From Actinoplanes siamensis (GTDB lineage: Bacteria > Actinomycetota > Actinomycetes > Mycobacteriales > Micromonosporaceae): 64,000 bases of DNA. The DNA lies in assembly GCF_016862395.1 (NCBI RefSeq), contig NZ_BOMW01000057.1:23404-87403 (forward strand), read 5' to 3'. Of this stretch, positions 18,728-26,666 are shown piece by piece (the first letter of the stretch is position 1; the number at the start of each line of letters is the position of its first letter). Under the pieces are notes generated by a model, which saw nothing but the letters and a program-made list of their open reading frames with translations, was not told the DNA's origin and ran no database searches. A program made the position numbers and the translations under genes.

Positions 18728-19069
18728 TCAGCCCTGCTGCCGGTCCCGTTCGATAGCTTCCCTGACGTGCTGGGGAAGGTTGGGGGAGAGAGGCCGGCGT
18801 TGCCGCTCCTCCGGCGGCGGACCCCACGGGGAGGGCAGCAGTCCCTCGCGTTGCATCTGCCGCGTCGCGCGGGTGTTGTGATACTCCGCCGGGATCTCGT
18901 CCAGCGACACCCGCTCGCCCGTCGATCGCCGCGTCGCCGCGACGATCGGGATGAACGGACGGTCTCGGCCCGGCCCGTTCGCAGCCCACTCGGTCAACGG
19001 TGTCTCCAGGTCGCCCCAGGGGTGTGCCACCGTGACGGTGATGTCGTCGAATTCGGATCGGTCGATCAT
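18728..19069 (-). CDS. Small protein after RHS tip, candidate immunity protein
   Basis: A 113-aa soluble protein with no recognised domain. It starts 13 bases after the stop of the RHS tip, with GGAG 5 bases before its ATG. Polymorphic toxin genes are normally followed immediately by a gene for a dedicated immunity protein, so position makes this the candidate. The sequence is hydrophilic: acidic at the N-terminus (residues 1-30), then basic and Gln/Arg-rich. It has no signal peptide or TM segment, consistent with a cytoplasmic protector. The function is inferred from position only. Confidence 0.55.
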   Translation of the reverse strand: MIDRSEFDDITVTVAHPWGDLETPLTEWAANGPGRDRPFIPIVAATRRSTGERVSLDEIPAEYHNTRATRQMQREGLLPSPWGPPPEERQRRPLSPNLPQHVREAIERDRQQG

Positions 19070-19082
19070 GTTGCTCCGCCCG

Positions 19083-19994
19083 TCAGGGGAAAGGGTTGGG
19101 TACCGTGCCTACCAGATGATCTGCGAGATCGTCGCCGTAGAACAGAAGCTCACCTTCCCGATGGGATAGCGGGAATTCCGGTTGATGCAGTCGGGACCGC
19201 GGCACCTGGAAGTGGCTGAGATCCGGCGCGCGATGGTCGGCCGGCCCGGGGAACCCGTTGATGATGGTGTGCAAACCCGGATCCGTTGTGGCTGCCGCCG
19301 CGGCCGGATCCGTAGTGACGCTCACGAACGGACTGTGCGTCGTGAAACCGTTCGCGTGATCCTCGATCATCTCGGCGAACAGATCCGGGTCGTTCGCCAG
19401 CGCCCAGTGGTACAGGTCCTGCCGCGCGGCGGGCTCCGCGGACAGCCGGGAGCGGAGGGTCTGCGGATCTGCCGCGTTGTGGAACCGATACACGTCCACC
19501 AGGTCGTTGGTCACGTCGTCGGGGCCGACCCGTCCGGCCGGGGCGTGCACCACACCACCGGTCAACAGGTCAGTGGCCAGGGCTCGCGGGTTGAAGACAC
19601 TGCCGCCGGTCAGGCCGCGTTCGACACCACCGCTGACCACGGACTCCGCACCGTTGATCGCAAGTTCGCGGACGAAGGGATTCGTTGCGGCCAGTCGCGC
19701 CGAGTTGCCCAGCAACGCCGATGCTCCGGCACCCAGACCGCCGGCGGCGGCGCCGACCAGGCCGTCCACCGCGACCTGACCCCAGTCGACCTCGCCGGTG
19801 GTGAACCTCTGGACGCCGGCGCTGAGGCCTCCGGCGATCAGCCCGCTGGAAGCAGTCATCAGGGCCACCCCAGCCGGGCCGCCGATCCCGGTGAACATCA
19901 GGGCGACGCCACCCGCGATCATCGCGCCGGCCGCCAGGTACTCCCAGTTCTCCCCAACCCAGTCGGCGGCGTCCTCGAAGAAGCCACTGCCCAT
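19083..19994 (-). CDS. RHS tip: pre-toxin region plus ART-like C-terminal toxin domain
   Basis: This frame holds the variable tip belonging to the RHS protein upstream. The 303 residues from its first Met begin in a conserved linker that extends further upstream in this frame (HAYHYAGNDP, DPLGLRPVTDAE at about 20010-20100). Residues 10-130 are Gly/Ala-rich and hydrophobic, as in actinobacterial RHS pre-toxin segments. Residues about 155-303 form a separate domain with VYRFHN, then SPFVSVTTDP, then REGELLFYGDDL, an order like the R-S-E motifs of ADP-ribosyltransferases. Toxin activity is inferred. Translation as part of the RHS protein would need a frame change near 20093-20117; otherwise this is a silent cassette. 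Confidence 0.65.
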   Translation of the reverse strand: MGSGFFEDAADWVGENWEYLAAGAMIAGGVALMFTGIGGPAGVALMTASSGLIAGGLSAGVQRFTTGEVDWGQVAVDGLVGAAAGGLGAGASALLGNSARLAATNPFVRELAINGAESVVSGGVERGLTGGSVFNPRALATDLLTGGVVHAPAGRVGPDDVTNDLVDVYRFHNAADPQTLRSRLSAEPAARQDLYHWALANDPDLFAEMIEDHANGFTTHSPFVSVTTDPAAAAATTDPGLHTIINGFPGPADHRAPDLSHFQVPRSRLHQPEFPLSHREGELLFYGDDLADHLVGTVPNPFP

Positions 19995-22900
19995 CTCGTC
20001 CCGGTAGGCACGAAGCTCGGCGTCGGTGACCGGCCGCAGACCGAGGGGGTCGGCGTGCCCCAGAGGGTCGTTGCCGGCGTAGTGGTACGCGTGCCCGGTA
20101 CCGCCGGAAGCGGGTCCGGACTTAGGAACGCCCGGGTCGCTGGATCGTAGGCGCGGTTGCGCAACCAGGTCAGGCCGGCGAACTCGAGCTCACCCCGGTA
20201 TCCGATGGCTGGTGCCGTCTCCGCGGGCGCTCCCCAGGCATCGCGGTCGCCGGGTGTGCCCTGCCAGTCGGGCATCAGCTGCTGTAGACCGACGGCCCAG
20301 GGGGTGCCCGTGCCGGTCACCGGCCTGTCGCCGAGCCAGCACGGCATGCCTGCCGGTCCCGGTTCCCAGAACACCGGCCGACCGGCCACTTCGGCGAGTT
20401 CCCCCAGCGGATCGAAGCGGACGGCGGTGCCGTCCACCGAGGCGAGCCGGCCGAAACCGTCCCACTCGAAGTGACGGTCGCCCTCACGGACACGGCGGCC
20501 GGCTCCGTCATACTGGAGAGTCGTCCCGCCGCGGGAGACGAGTTGACCGGCGGCGTCGTAGACACAGGAAGTGACGCCGTCCTGAGTCAGGCGGCCGGCC
20601 GCGTCGTACCGGAATCCGCTGTCGCCGGCAGCGACCAGCTGTCCAGCCGCGTCGTACCGATAAGCCCGTGTGCCGTCGTGGATGATCCGTCCGGCGGCGT
20701 CGCGCGTCAGTCGGGTGAAGCGTCGGCCGGCGCCCGACTCGAAGCGATAGTCGTCCGGATACCGGCGCCTCAGACGTGTTTCGTTGCCCTCCGCGGCGAT
20801 CAGGCGGCCGAGGGCGTCTCGACGGAGCCGGACGGCACCCGCTGTCGCGAGCAAGCCACCGGCGTCGTAGGTGTAGGTGATCTCGGAACCGTCCGGACGG
20901 ATCAATGCGGCGCGGCGGCCGTCCGCGTCGTATCGGTAGCCGACCGAACCGTTGCCGCGGGCGCGGGAGATCAGCCGCCCGGCCCGATCCCAGACCAGAT
21001 CGACACGGTTGTCCCCGTCCTCCGCGGAGACCAGCCGGCCGAGCGCATCGCGGCGGAACGTCAGTCGTGTGCCGTCACCACCAGTCATCGTGGTGACCCG
21101 TCCGGAGGCGTCGTACGACCAGCGGATCGTCAAACCGGATCCGTCGGTCCGCGCGAGCAACCGACCGGCCGGATCATATTCGCAGCGGGTACGGCGGCCG
21201 AGCGGATCGATACGTTCGATCAGCCGCCCCGCCTCGTCATAGCCGAAAATGACGGAAGCGCCGAGCGGGTCGGTGACTCGCGTGATCCAGCCGCGGGGGT
21301 GGTGTTCGTAGCTGGTGCGGCCACCGAGCGGGTCCACCGCGGCGGTCATCCGTCCGGCCAGGTCGTACTCGAAGCGCCGGGTTCCGCCGGCCGCGTCGGT
21401 GATCGCGACGATCCGGCCGGCGGCGTCGTGCTGGTACTCGAACCGCCCGTGGACCGGGGTCTCCCGCGCGATCAGACGACCGTCCGGGCCGTACTCGAAT
21501 GTCTCCGCGACATGGTCGCCGCGGGTCGTCGCGATCAACGCGCCGTCGGCATCACGGCGGAAGGTGACACGCCTGCCGGCCCCGTCGACCCGGGCCGCGA
21601 CCCGCCCGGCGGGGTCATGTTCGAAAGCGGTCACCAATCCGGACGGTGAGATCGTACGGACGATCCGCCCACCCGCGGTGTACTCGATCCGCGCGATCCC
21701 GCCGTCCGGCCCGGTGATCGCGGTGCGGCGGCCGCAGCGGTCGTACTCCGCCCGGGCACCGGCTCCATCTGGCCGCAGGTGACCGATGACGCGGCCGAGC
21801 TGGTCGTAGTCGAACGTACTGCCGGTCAGACCGTCGTGGATGCCAGTGATCCGCCCGTCCCGATCGGTCGGTGCGGAACGCCGGACGCCGACCGGATCAG
21901 TTGCGGCGATCAGGTTGCCGACCACGTCGTATTCGCGGAGCCAGGTCGACCCGGCTGGATCCGTGGCGGCGGTGAGGCGGGACAGCGCATCGTAGGTGAG
22001 GTCCCACTTCGCTCCGTCCGGAAGGTGCAAACGGGTCGGGTTGCCTACGTCGTCGTACTCGAACGTGGTGCGGTGGCCAAGGGGGTCGATCGAGGCGGCG
22101 GTCCGGCCGTGCGTGCCGTACTCGGTCTCCCGGCGGGCGCCAGCCGGATCGATGATTGCGACGATCCGGCCGGCCGGCGAGTATTCGTATCGCCAGGTGC
22201 GGCCACCCGTGTCGGTACGCTCGACGAGGTGGCCGTGGGCGTCGTACCGGAAGGTGGTGCGCCGGCCGAGCGGGGTGATCGTGGCGATGACCCGTCCGGC
22301 GACGTCGCGCTCCAGGGTCGCCGTGTTGCCGAGCGCGTCGGTGGTCGTGACGAGCCGGCCCGCTTCGTCGAAGCCGAAGTCGAGCGTGACGCCGTCCGGG
22401 TCGATGACCCGGTGGACCAAGCCGTCGCGGACGTCGAGGCGGGTGCGGCCGCCCTCCGCGTCGATGATCTCCGACGGGATGCGGTTGTCCGCGTCGTAGC
22501 GGTAGCGGACCGCCGCCCCCTCGGCCGTCACCTCGACCACCCGGCCGAGCTCGTCGTAGCGGTACGTGAACGGCCCCCGCCGCAGCAGGTTCCCGCGATC
22601 GTCCCAGCGCAGCACGGTCACGCTGCCGTCCCGGTCGGTCACCGTGACCGGGTTGCCCCATTCGTCGTAGGTGCGGCTGAGGGTGTGCCCGTGGGCGTCG
22701 GTCACCGAGAGTAGACGTCCATGCTGGTCGTGCACGTAGACGTCGGTCCCGCCGACGACGGTGACGTTGCCGGGCAGGTAGGCATATTCGGTCACCCGGC
22801 CGAACCGGGAGGTTTGGGCAAGGACCCGTCCTCCGGCGTCGAAGGTGTTGCGGGCGTGCACCACCCCGTCCGCGTCGAGCACGGCGGTGATGCGGCCGTC

Positions 22901-23731
22901 GTCGATCTCGTAGCGGTAGGTGCCGTCGGCGATCAGCGCCCCGTTGTCGTCGTAGGTGTACTCGACGTCGCCGACCCGGGTCACCCGGTCGCCGCTCCAG
23001 GTGATGTCGAAGTCGTCCCGCAGGAGCCGGCCGGTGTTGTCGAAACGCCACACGCGCCCGTCGAACCAGCGCAGTTCCAGACCGTTGGCGACGGCCACGA
23101 GGGCGGCGTTGACGCCGATCACCCGGCCGTACCCGTCGCCTTGCCGGCCGAAGAACGCGACCTGCCCGTCCGGCCCGGAATACCGGACCCCGTCCGCGGA
23201 GAGTCTCAGCCGGGTGTCGATCCACGACGACCAGCCCGGCCCGAACGCGCCGACCGCATCCGACCGGCTGTTGTAGACCCGGGCAAAGCCCGGAAGATCA
23301 ATGACCTTGTGTACGAGGTTTCCGCTCGCCGTGTTCACCGGGTCGTCAGCGAAGCCGCTGGTCGGCGGGAACCCGTACGCGATCGGATCGTCGAAGGTGA
23401 TCGAGGCGCGCCCGCCGCCGAGTCCGGCGGCCCGGAGGCTGGCGGCGACGGCCGCGTCCGGCAGCCGCGCCAGGTCGCCGTCCCCGCCGGCGGACCGGAA
23501 CGCCGCGGCGATCCGCGTCACCCACTCGGCGTCCACCTCGTTCAGGTCGATGTACGTCCCGAACGCGCTCACCAGCGAAGTCGCGTCCAGATGCCCCCAC
23601 TTGTTGCCGTCCTGGAAGTCACCGTAAGCGCTGCGCAACCGGGTCGACTGTGTCCGCAGCTCGTCATCTGCCGCCCGGCTGCCCCGGACGAAGTCGTCCA
23701 GATCGTCCGGCCGTGCCGAGCTCGTGCCCAC
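19919..23731 (-). CDS. RHS/YD-repeat polymorphic toxin core
   Basis: A 1270-aa open frame. Residues 1-100 are helical and WXG-like, as in T7SS-associated RHS proteins. About 125-215 is the DUF6531-type entry domain (DDPVNTASGNLVHKVIDLPG). From about 215 to 1200 run continuous YD repeats (xRYDxxGRL), which form a beta-barrel cocoon. The core ends with the conserved RNRAYDPATRAFLSPDP near 20120. After that the frame runs into meaningless Thr/Pro/Arg codons and stops, while the true continuation lies one frame over. The GTG start at 23731 follows the upstream WXG-type gene's stop by one base, so the pair is coupled. No signal peptide is present. Confidence 0.88.
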   Translation of the reverse strand: MGTSSARPDDLDDFVRGSRAADDELRTQSTRLRSAYGDFQDGNKWGHLDATSLVSAFGTYIDLNEVDAEWVTRIAAAFRSAGGDGDLARLPDAAVAASLRAAGLGGGRASITFDDPIAYGFPPTSGFADDPVNTASGNLVHKVIDLPGFARVYNSRSDAVGAFGPGWSSWIDTRLRLSADGVRYSGPDGQVAFFGRQGDGYGRVIGVNAALVAVANGLELRWFDGRVWRFDNTGRLLRDDFDITWSGDRVTRVGDVEYTYDDNGALIADGTYRYEIDDGRITAVLDADGVVHARNTFDAGGRVLAQTSRFGRVTEYAYLPGNVTVVGGTDVYVHDQHGRLLSVTDAHGHTLSRTYDEWGNPVTVTDRDGSVTVLRWDDRGNLLRRGPFTYRYDELGRVVEVTAEGAAVRYRYDADNRIPSEIIDAEGGRTRLDVRDGLVHRVIDPDGVTLDFGFDEAGRLVTTTDALGNTATLERDVAGRVIATITPLGRRTTFRYDAHGHLVERTDTGGRTWRYEYSPAGRIVAIIDPAGARRETEYGTHGRTAASIDPLGHRTTFEYDDVGNPTRLHLPDGAKWDLTYDALSRLTAATDPAGSTWLREYDVVGNLIAATDPVGVRRSAPTDRDGRITGIHDGLTGSTFDYDQLGRVIGHLRPDGAGARAEYDRCGRRTAITGPDGGIARIEYTAGGRIVRTISPSGLVTAFEHDPAGRVAARVDGAGRRVTFRRDADGALIATTRGDHVAETFEYGPDGRLIARETPVHGRFEYQHDAAGRIVAITDAAGGTRRFEYDLAGRMTAAVDPLGGRTSYEHHPRGWITRVTDPLGASVIFGYDEAGRLIERIDPLGRRTRCEYDPAGRLLARTDGSGLTIRWSYDASGRVTTMTGGDGTRLTFRRDALGRLVSAEDGDNRVDLVWDRAGRLISRARGNGSVGYRYDADGRRAALIRPDGSEITYTYDAGGLLATAGAVRLRRDALGRLIAAEGNETRLRRRYPDDYRFESGAGRRFTRLTRDAAGRIIHDGTRAYRYDAAGQLVAAGDSGFRYDAAGRLTQDGVTSCVYDAAGQLVSRGGTTLQYDGAGRRVREGDRHFEWDGFGRLASVDGTAVRFDPLGELAEVAGRPVFWEPGPAGMPCWLGDRPVTGTGTPWAVGLQQLMPDWQGTPGDRDAWGAPAETAPAIGYRGELEFAGLTWLRNRAYDPATRAFLSPDPLPAVPGTRTTTPATTLWGTPTPSVCGRSPTPSFVPTGTRWAVASSRTPPTGLGRTGSTWRPAR

Positions 23732-23732
23732 G

Positions 23733-24185
23733 TCACTGCCTCGTGGCGGCGGCCGGCGCCGCGATCGTGAACCGCGGCGGCGTCACCGGATCGGGGATCG
23801 GTGGCAGATCGTCCTCGCCGAAGACGAAGTCGCCGATCTTGTCCAGGAGCGACTCTTCCTCCTCCTGTCGCCGCTGCCAGGCCCGCGCCTTCTCGCGGCG
23901 GTCCTGTTCCTCGCGGGCCAGCCGGCTCAGCTCGTCCACCTGGTTCGCGGCCGTGCGCATCGCGGTGGCCAGCCGGCGCGCGTCGCCGGTGCAGATGTCC
24001 ATCCGCGTGCCGAACTGACGCGCGTAGACGCCCCTCCACTCCTGCGCCGCCCGCGCGGCCATCGAGGTGCGCCGCGCGATCTGGCTCTCGCAGGCGTCCG
24101 CCGCGGAGCGCAACTGCGAGGCCAGCCGGTCGGCGGCCGCCCAGTCGAACGGAACGTCCTCGGAAATCCCCCGTAGATCGACCAT
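23733..24185 (-). CDS. WXG-type helical partner protein encoded before RHS gene
   Basis: A 150-aa protein, helical over residues 10-110, with a W-x-G-like turn (EWRGVYARQFGTRM, about residues 45-58) between two helices, as in ESX/WXG100-superfamily export partners. The helix after the turn continues into a charged coiled-coil (REEQDRREKARAWQRRQEEE), and the C-terminus is Pro-rich. The ATG has AGGGGA about 6 bases upstream. Its stop lies one base before the RHS start, so it is probably co-made with the toxin as a chaperone or secretion partner. That role is inference. Confidence 0.75.
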   Translation of the reverse strand: MVDLRGISEDVPFDWAAADRLASQLRSAADACESQIARRTSMAARAAQEWRGVYARQFGTRMDICTGDARRLATAMRTAANQVDELSRLAREEQDRREKARAWQRRQEEEESLLDKIGDFVFGEDDLPPIPDPVTPPRFTIAAPAAATRQ

Positions 24186-24312
24186 CGTCGTCCCCTGAAG
24201 TTGTCCACAGATTCCGGCCGGCTGTTTGCGATGACAGGTCTCCTGTGACGACAATGGCAGTCCGGAAAGACAGAGTCAAAATTGATCACAACAAACTCGG
24301 GGGAGTGGACCG
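24186..24312. promoter_or_regulatory. Divergent intergenic region of RHS and WXG100 genes
   Basis: A 127-base region, AT-richer at 24275-24300 (AAAATTGATCACAACAAACT), between two divergent translation units. It must hold promoters for both the toxin operon and the WXG100-kinase operon, though no hexamers stand out clearly. Confidence 0.45.
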
Positions 24313-24597
24313 ATGCCGGGACGAGTGCTCTCGACCGATCAGGCCAAAACGTCTATCCAGCAGATCCAGGCGATCGTCAACGGCGGGCTCACCGACCAGA
24401 TCTCGCAGCTGGACGCGCAGGGCAAGCTGCTGTCCAACCCGGACGTCTGGGACGGCCCGCTGGCGAGACAGTTCCGCGATCAGACGTGGCCGGAGACGAA
24501 GGCCGCGCTCGACAAGGCGGCGCAGGAATTGGATCAATTGCGTGATCAGTTGCAGAAGATCGCGCAGAACATCATGACCGCCGGCGGCGGATCATAA
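24313..24597 (+). CDS. WXG100-family type VII secretion protein
   Basis: A 94-aa protein of WXG100 size and design: two amphipathic helices joined by a turn carrying DVWDGPLARQF (W-x-G with G replaced by a DG pair). It lacks an N-terminal signal. WXG100 proteins leave by the EccC-driven type VII pathway as helical-hairpin dimers. GGGGAG ends 8 bases before the ATG. It is followed after 43 bases by the Ser/Thr kinase gene, probably in one transcript, and is divergent from the RHS operon. Confidence 0.85.
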   Translation: MPGRVLSTDQAKTSIQQIQAIVNGGLTDQISQLDAQGKLLSNPDVWDGPLARQFRDQTWPETKAALDKAAQELDQLRDQLQKIAQNIMTAGGGS

Positions 24598-24640
24598 TCG
24601 GTCCGCCGGTGCGTTGATCAATTCCAGGAAAGGTGCCGAG

Positions 24641-26359
24641 ATGGCCGATCAGGATGCGCTCGGCCGCGAATATCTGCTGCACGAGGAGATCGGCCGCGGC
24701 GCGCTCGCGGTGGTCCGGCGGGCCACGCGCCGCTCGGGTGGGCCGGCACTCGCGGCCAAGCTGCTGCGCCCCGAGCTGGCCGGCGACCGGCGGGTCCGGG
24801 AGCTCTTCCTGCGTGAGGAGGCGGCGCTGCGCGACCTGGACCACCCCGGCATCGTCGGCCTGCGCGACCTGGTGGTCGAGGGCGGCACCCTGGGCCTGCT
24901 GATGGACTACGTGGACGGTCCGGACCTGCGCCGCCTTCTGGCACAGCGCGGCGGCCGGCTCGGCGCGGCCGAGACCGCGGTGATCGCGGCGCAGGTGGCG
25001 GGCGCGCTGGCGGCCGCGCATGCGCAGGGCGTGGTCCATCTCGACCTCAAACCCGAAAACCTGCTCGTGGTACGAGGTACCGACCCTCCGGAGGTCTGGG
25101 TCACCGACTTCGGCGTCGCGGTGTTGCTGCTGGACGCCGACCGCGGTGTGGCCGGGGGCACGCCCGGCTACACCGCACCCGAGATCTGGCGCGGCGCCCC
25201 GCCGACCGCCGCGGCGGACGTCTACTCGCTCGGCGTGCTGATGGTCGAGCTGGTCACCGGCCATGCGCAGGGCGATCCGGAGGCGTTGCCGGAGGAACTG
25301 GCCGGACCGGCCCGTTCCTGCCTGGATCCCGATCCGCGCCAGCGTCCGACCGCCCGCCGGGTCGCCTCCTACCTGCGCGGCCTGGTCGCGGCCGGCGTCC
25401 TGGGCGAGGCTGCGGGTGGTGTTCCGGGCGAGGCGACGGCCGGCGTTCCCGGCGAGGCTGCGGGTGGTGTTCCGGGCGAGGCGACGGCTGGCGTTCCGGG
25501 CGACTTCGGGCAAGCGAGGGCAGGGGTTCCCGGCGGCGGGAGGACTGGCAACTCCGGCCAGGCGAGGAACTCGCCAGCCGCCGAGGCCAGGCAGACCCGC
25601 CTGCGCCCGGGCGTCACCCCGCCCCCGCCGCCGGCGGCGGCCCCGCCCGCGCCCCGTCGCCGGCGCCGCGGCCCGCTGGTCACCCTTGCCGTGGTCGTCG
25701 CCGTCGCCGCCGCGCTGATCGGCGTCAACATCGCCACAGCCGCGGACGACCGCGCCGCCGACCGGGCCGCGGTGATCGGCGCGACCAGCGCGCCGGCCCC
25801 GACCGAAACGGCCGGCCAGGGCGGGACCCTGCCGCCCACCGAACAGGTCCGCACCAGCGCCGCGACCACCGCCCCGGCGCCGCTGCGGGTCACCCTGGCG
25901 GGCGCCGTCGAGGACGACGCCGGCACGCTGGCCATCTCCGTCCGCGACCGGGAGGCCGTCGCCTACATCTGCGACGGCAGGAAGGTGGAGGCCTGGCTCA
26001 AGGGCACCGCCGAGGACGGCCGGCTCGACCTCTCCGGCAAGGGCGGCGCCCGGATCACCGGCACGTTCGACGCGGGCAGCGCCCGCGGCCGGGTCACCGT
26101 CGCCGGTGAGACCCACGACTTCACGCTGAGAACCGTGCGGAAGCCCTCCGGGCTGTACCGGACGTCCACGAAGGTGCGTGACGCGCGGGTCGAGGGTTCC
26201 TGGATCGTCCTGCCCGACGGTCGCCAGGTCGGCGTGCTCACCAGCGGCGACCGGACCGGCCCGGCCCCGCGACTGGACGTCACCAGCCGCACCACCACCG
26301 TCGACGGCACCCCGGTCGCCGTCACCGAGATCGATCCCGGCAGCGGCACGGGCTTCTGA
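24641..26359 (+). CDS. Membrane Ser/Thr protein kinase (PknB-like)
   Basis: A 572-aa kinase. Catalytic domain (about 10-250): Gly loop GRGALAVV (18-25), Lys40, catalytic loop HLDLKPEN with Asp135 (Leu replaces the usual Arg of HRD, so a non-RD kinase), DFG 156-158, and APE 179-181. A Gly/Ala/Val/Pro repeat linker (about 255-300) precedes a Pro-rich stretch, one TM helix (about 345-370) and an extracellular beta-rich domain to the C-terminus. Downstream of a WXG100 gene it could phosphorylate the FHA-bearing EccC. The ATG was chosen over the upstream TTG because AGGAAAGG lies about 8 bases before it. Confidence 0.9.
   Translation: MADQDALGREYLLHEEIGRGALAVVRRATRRSGGPALAAKLLRPELAGDRRVRELFLREEAALRDLDHPGIVGLRDLVVEGGTLGLLMDYVDGPDLRRLLAQRGGRLGAAETAVIAAQVAGALAAAHAQGVVHLDLKPENLLVVRGTDPPEVWVTDFGVAVLLLDADRGVAGGTPGYTAPEIWRGAPPTAAADVYSLGVLMVELVTGHAQGDPEALPEELAGPARSCLDPDPRQRPTARRVASYLRGLVAAGVLGEAAGGVPGEATAGVPGEAAGGVPGEATAGVPGDFGQARAGVPGGGRTGNSGQARNSPAAEARQTRLRPGVTPPPPPAAAPPAPRRRRRGPLVTLAVVVAVAAALIGVNIATAADDRAADRAAVIGATSAPAPTETAGQGGTLPPTEQVRTSAATTAPAPLRVTLAGAVEDDAGTLAISVRDREAVAYICDGRKVEAWLKGTAEDGRLDLSGKGGARITGTFDAGSARGRVTVAGETHDFTLRTVRKPSGLYRTSTKVRDARVEGSWIVLPDGRQVGVLTSGDRTGPAPRLDVTSRTTTVDGTPVAVTEIDPGSGTGF
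25402..25497 (+). repeat. Two 48-bp in-frame repeats inside the kinase gene
   Basis: Two nearly identical 48-bp units (25402-25449, 25450-25497), each encoding 16 residues of the type GEAAGGVPGEATAGVP, in the linker between kinase domain and TM helix. Being in frame, copy-number change would lengthen or shorten the linker without breaking the gene. Confidence 0.8.
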
Positions 26360-26666
26360 GGTGACCGCCGGCCACGAGCGTCCGGCCCGCTGCGCCCTGC
26401 TCGGCTGCCTGGTCCATGGCGCCTTCGTGGCAAGATGCCGGTCGTCAGCCGCCCCGGGCGGCGTCGGGTACTGGGTTCTCCCGGTGGTCTGGTCCGCACC
26501 GCCGTGACCGGGCTGCGGCCGGCGTCCCGCGTCCGGCACTTGCTGGGCCGGGTGTGACCCCCGCCGCTGCCGAAGTTCTTTGAATCTGAAATAGTTTCCC
26601 CGTCAACAAGGTTGTACGGGGCAATCCGGGATGTCAGAACCCCGGCCGAAGGTTCAGGAGCGGGTC

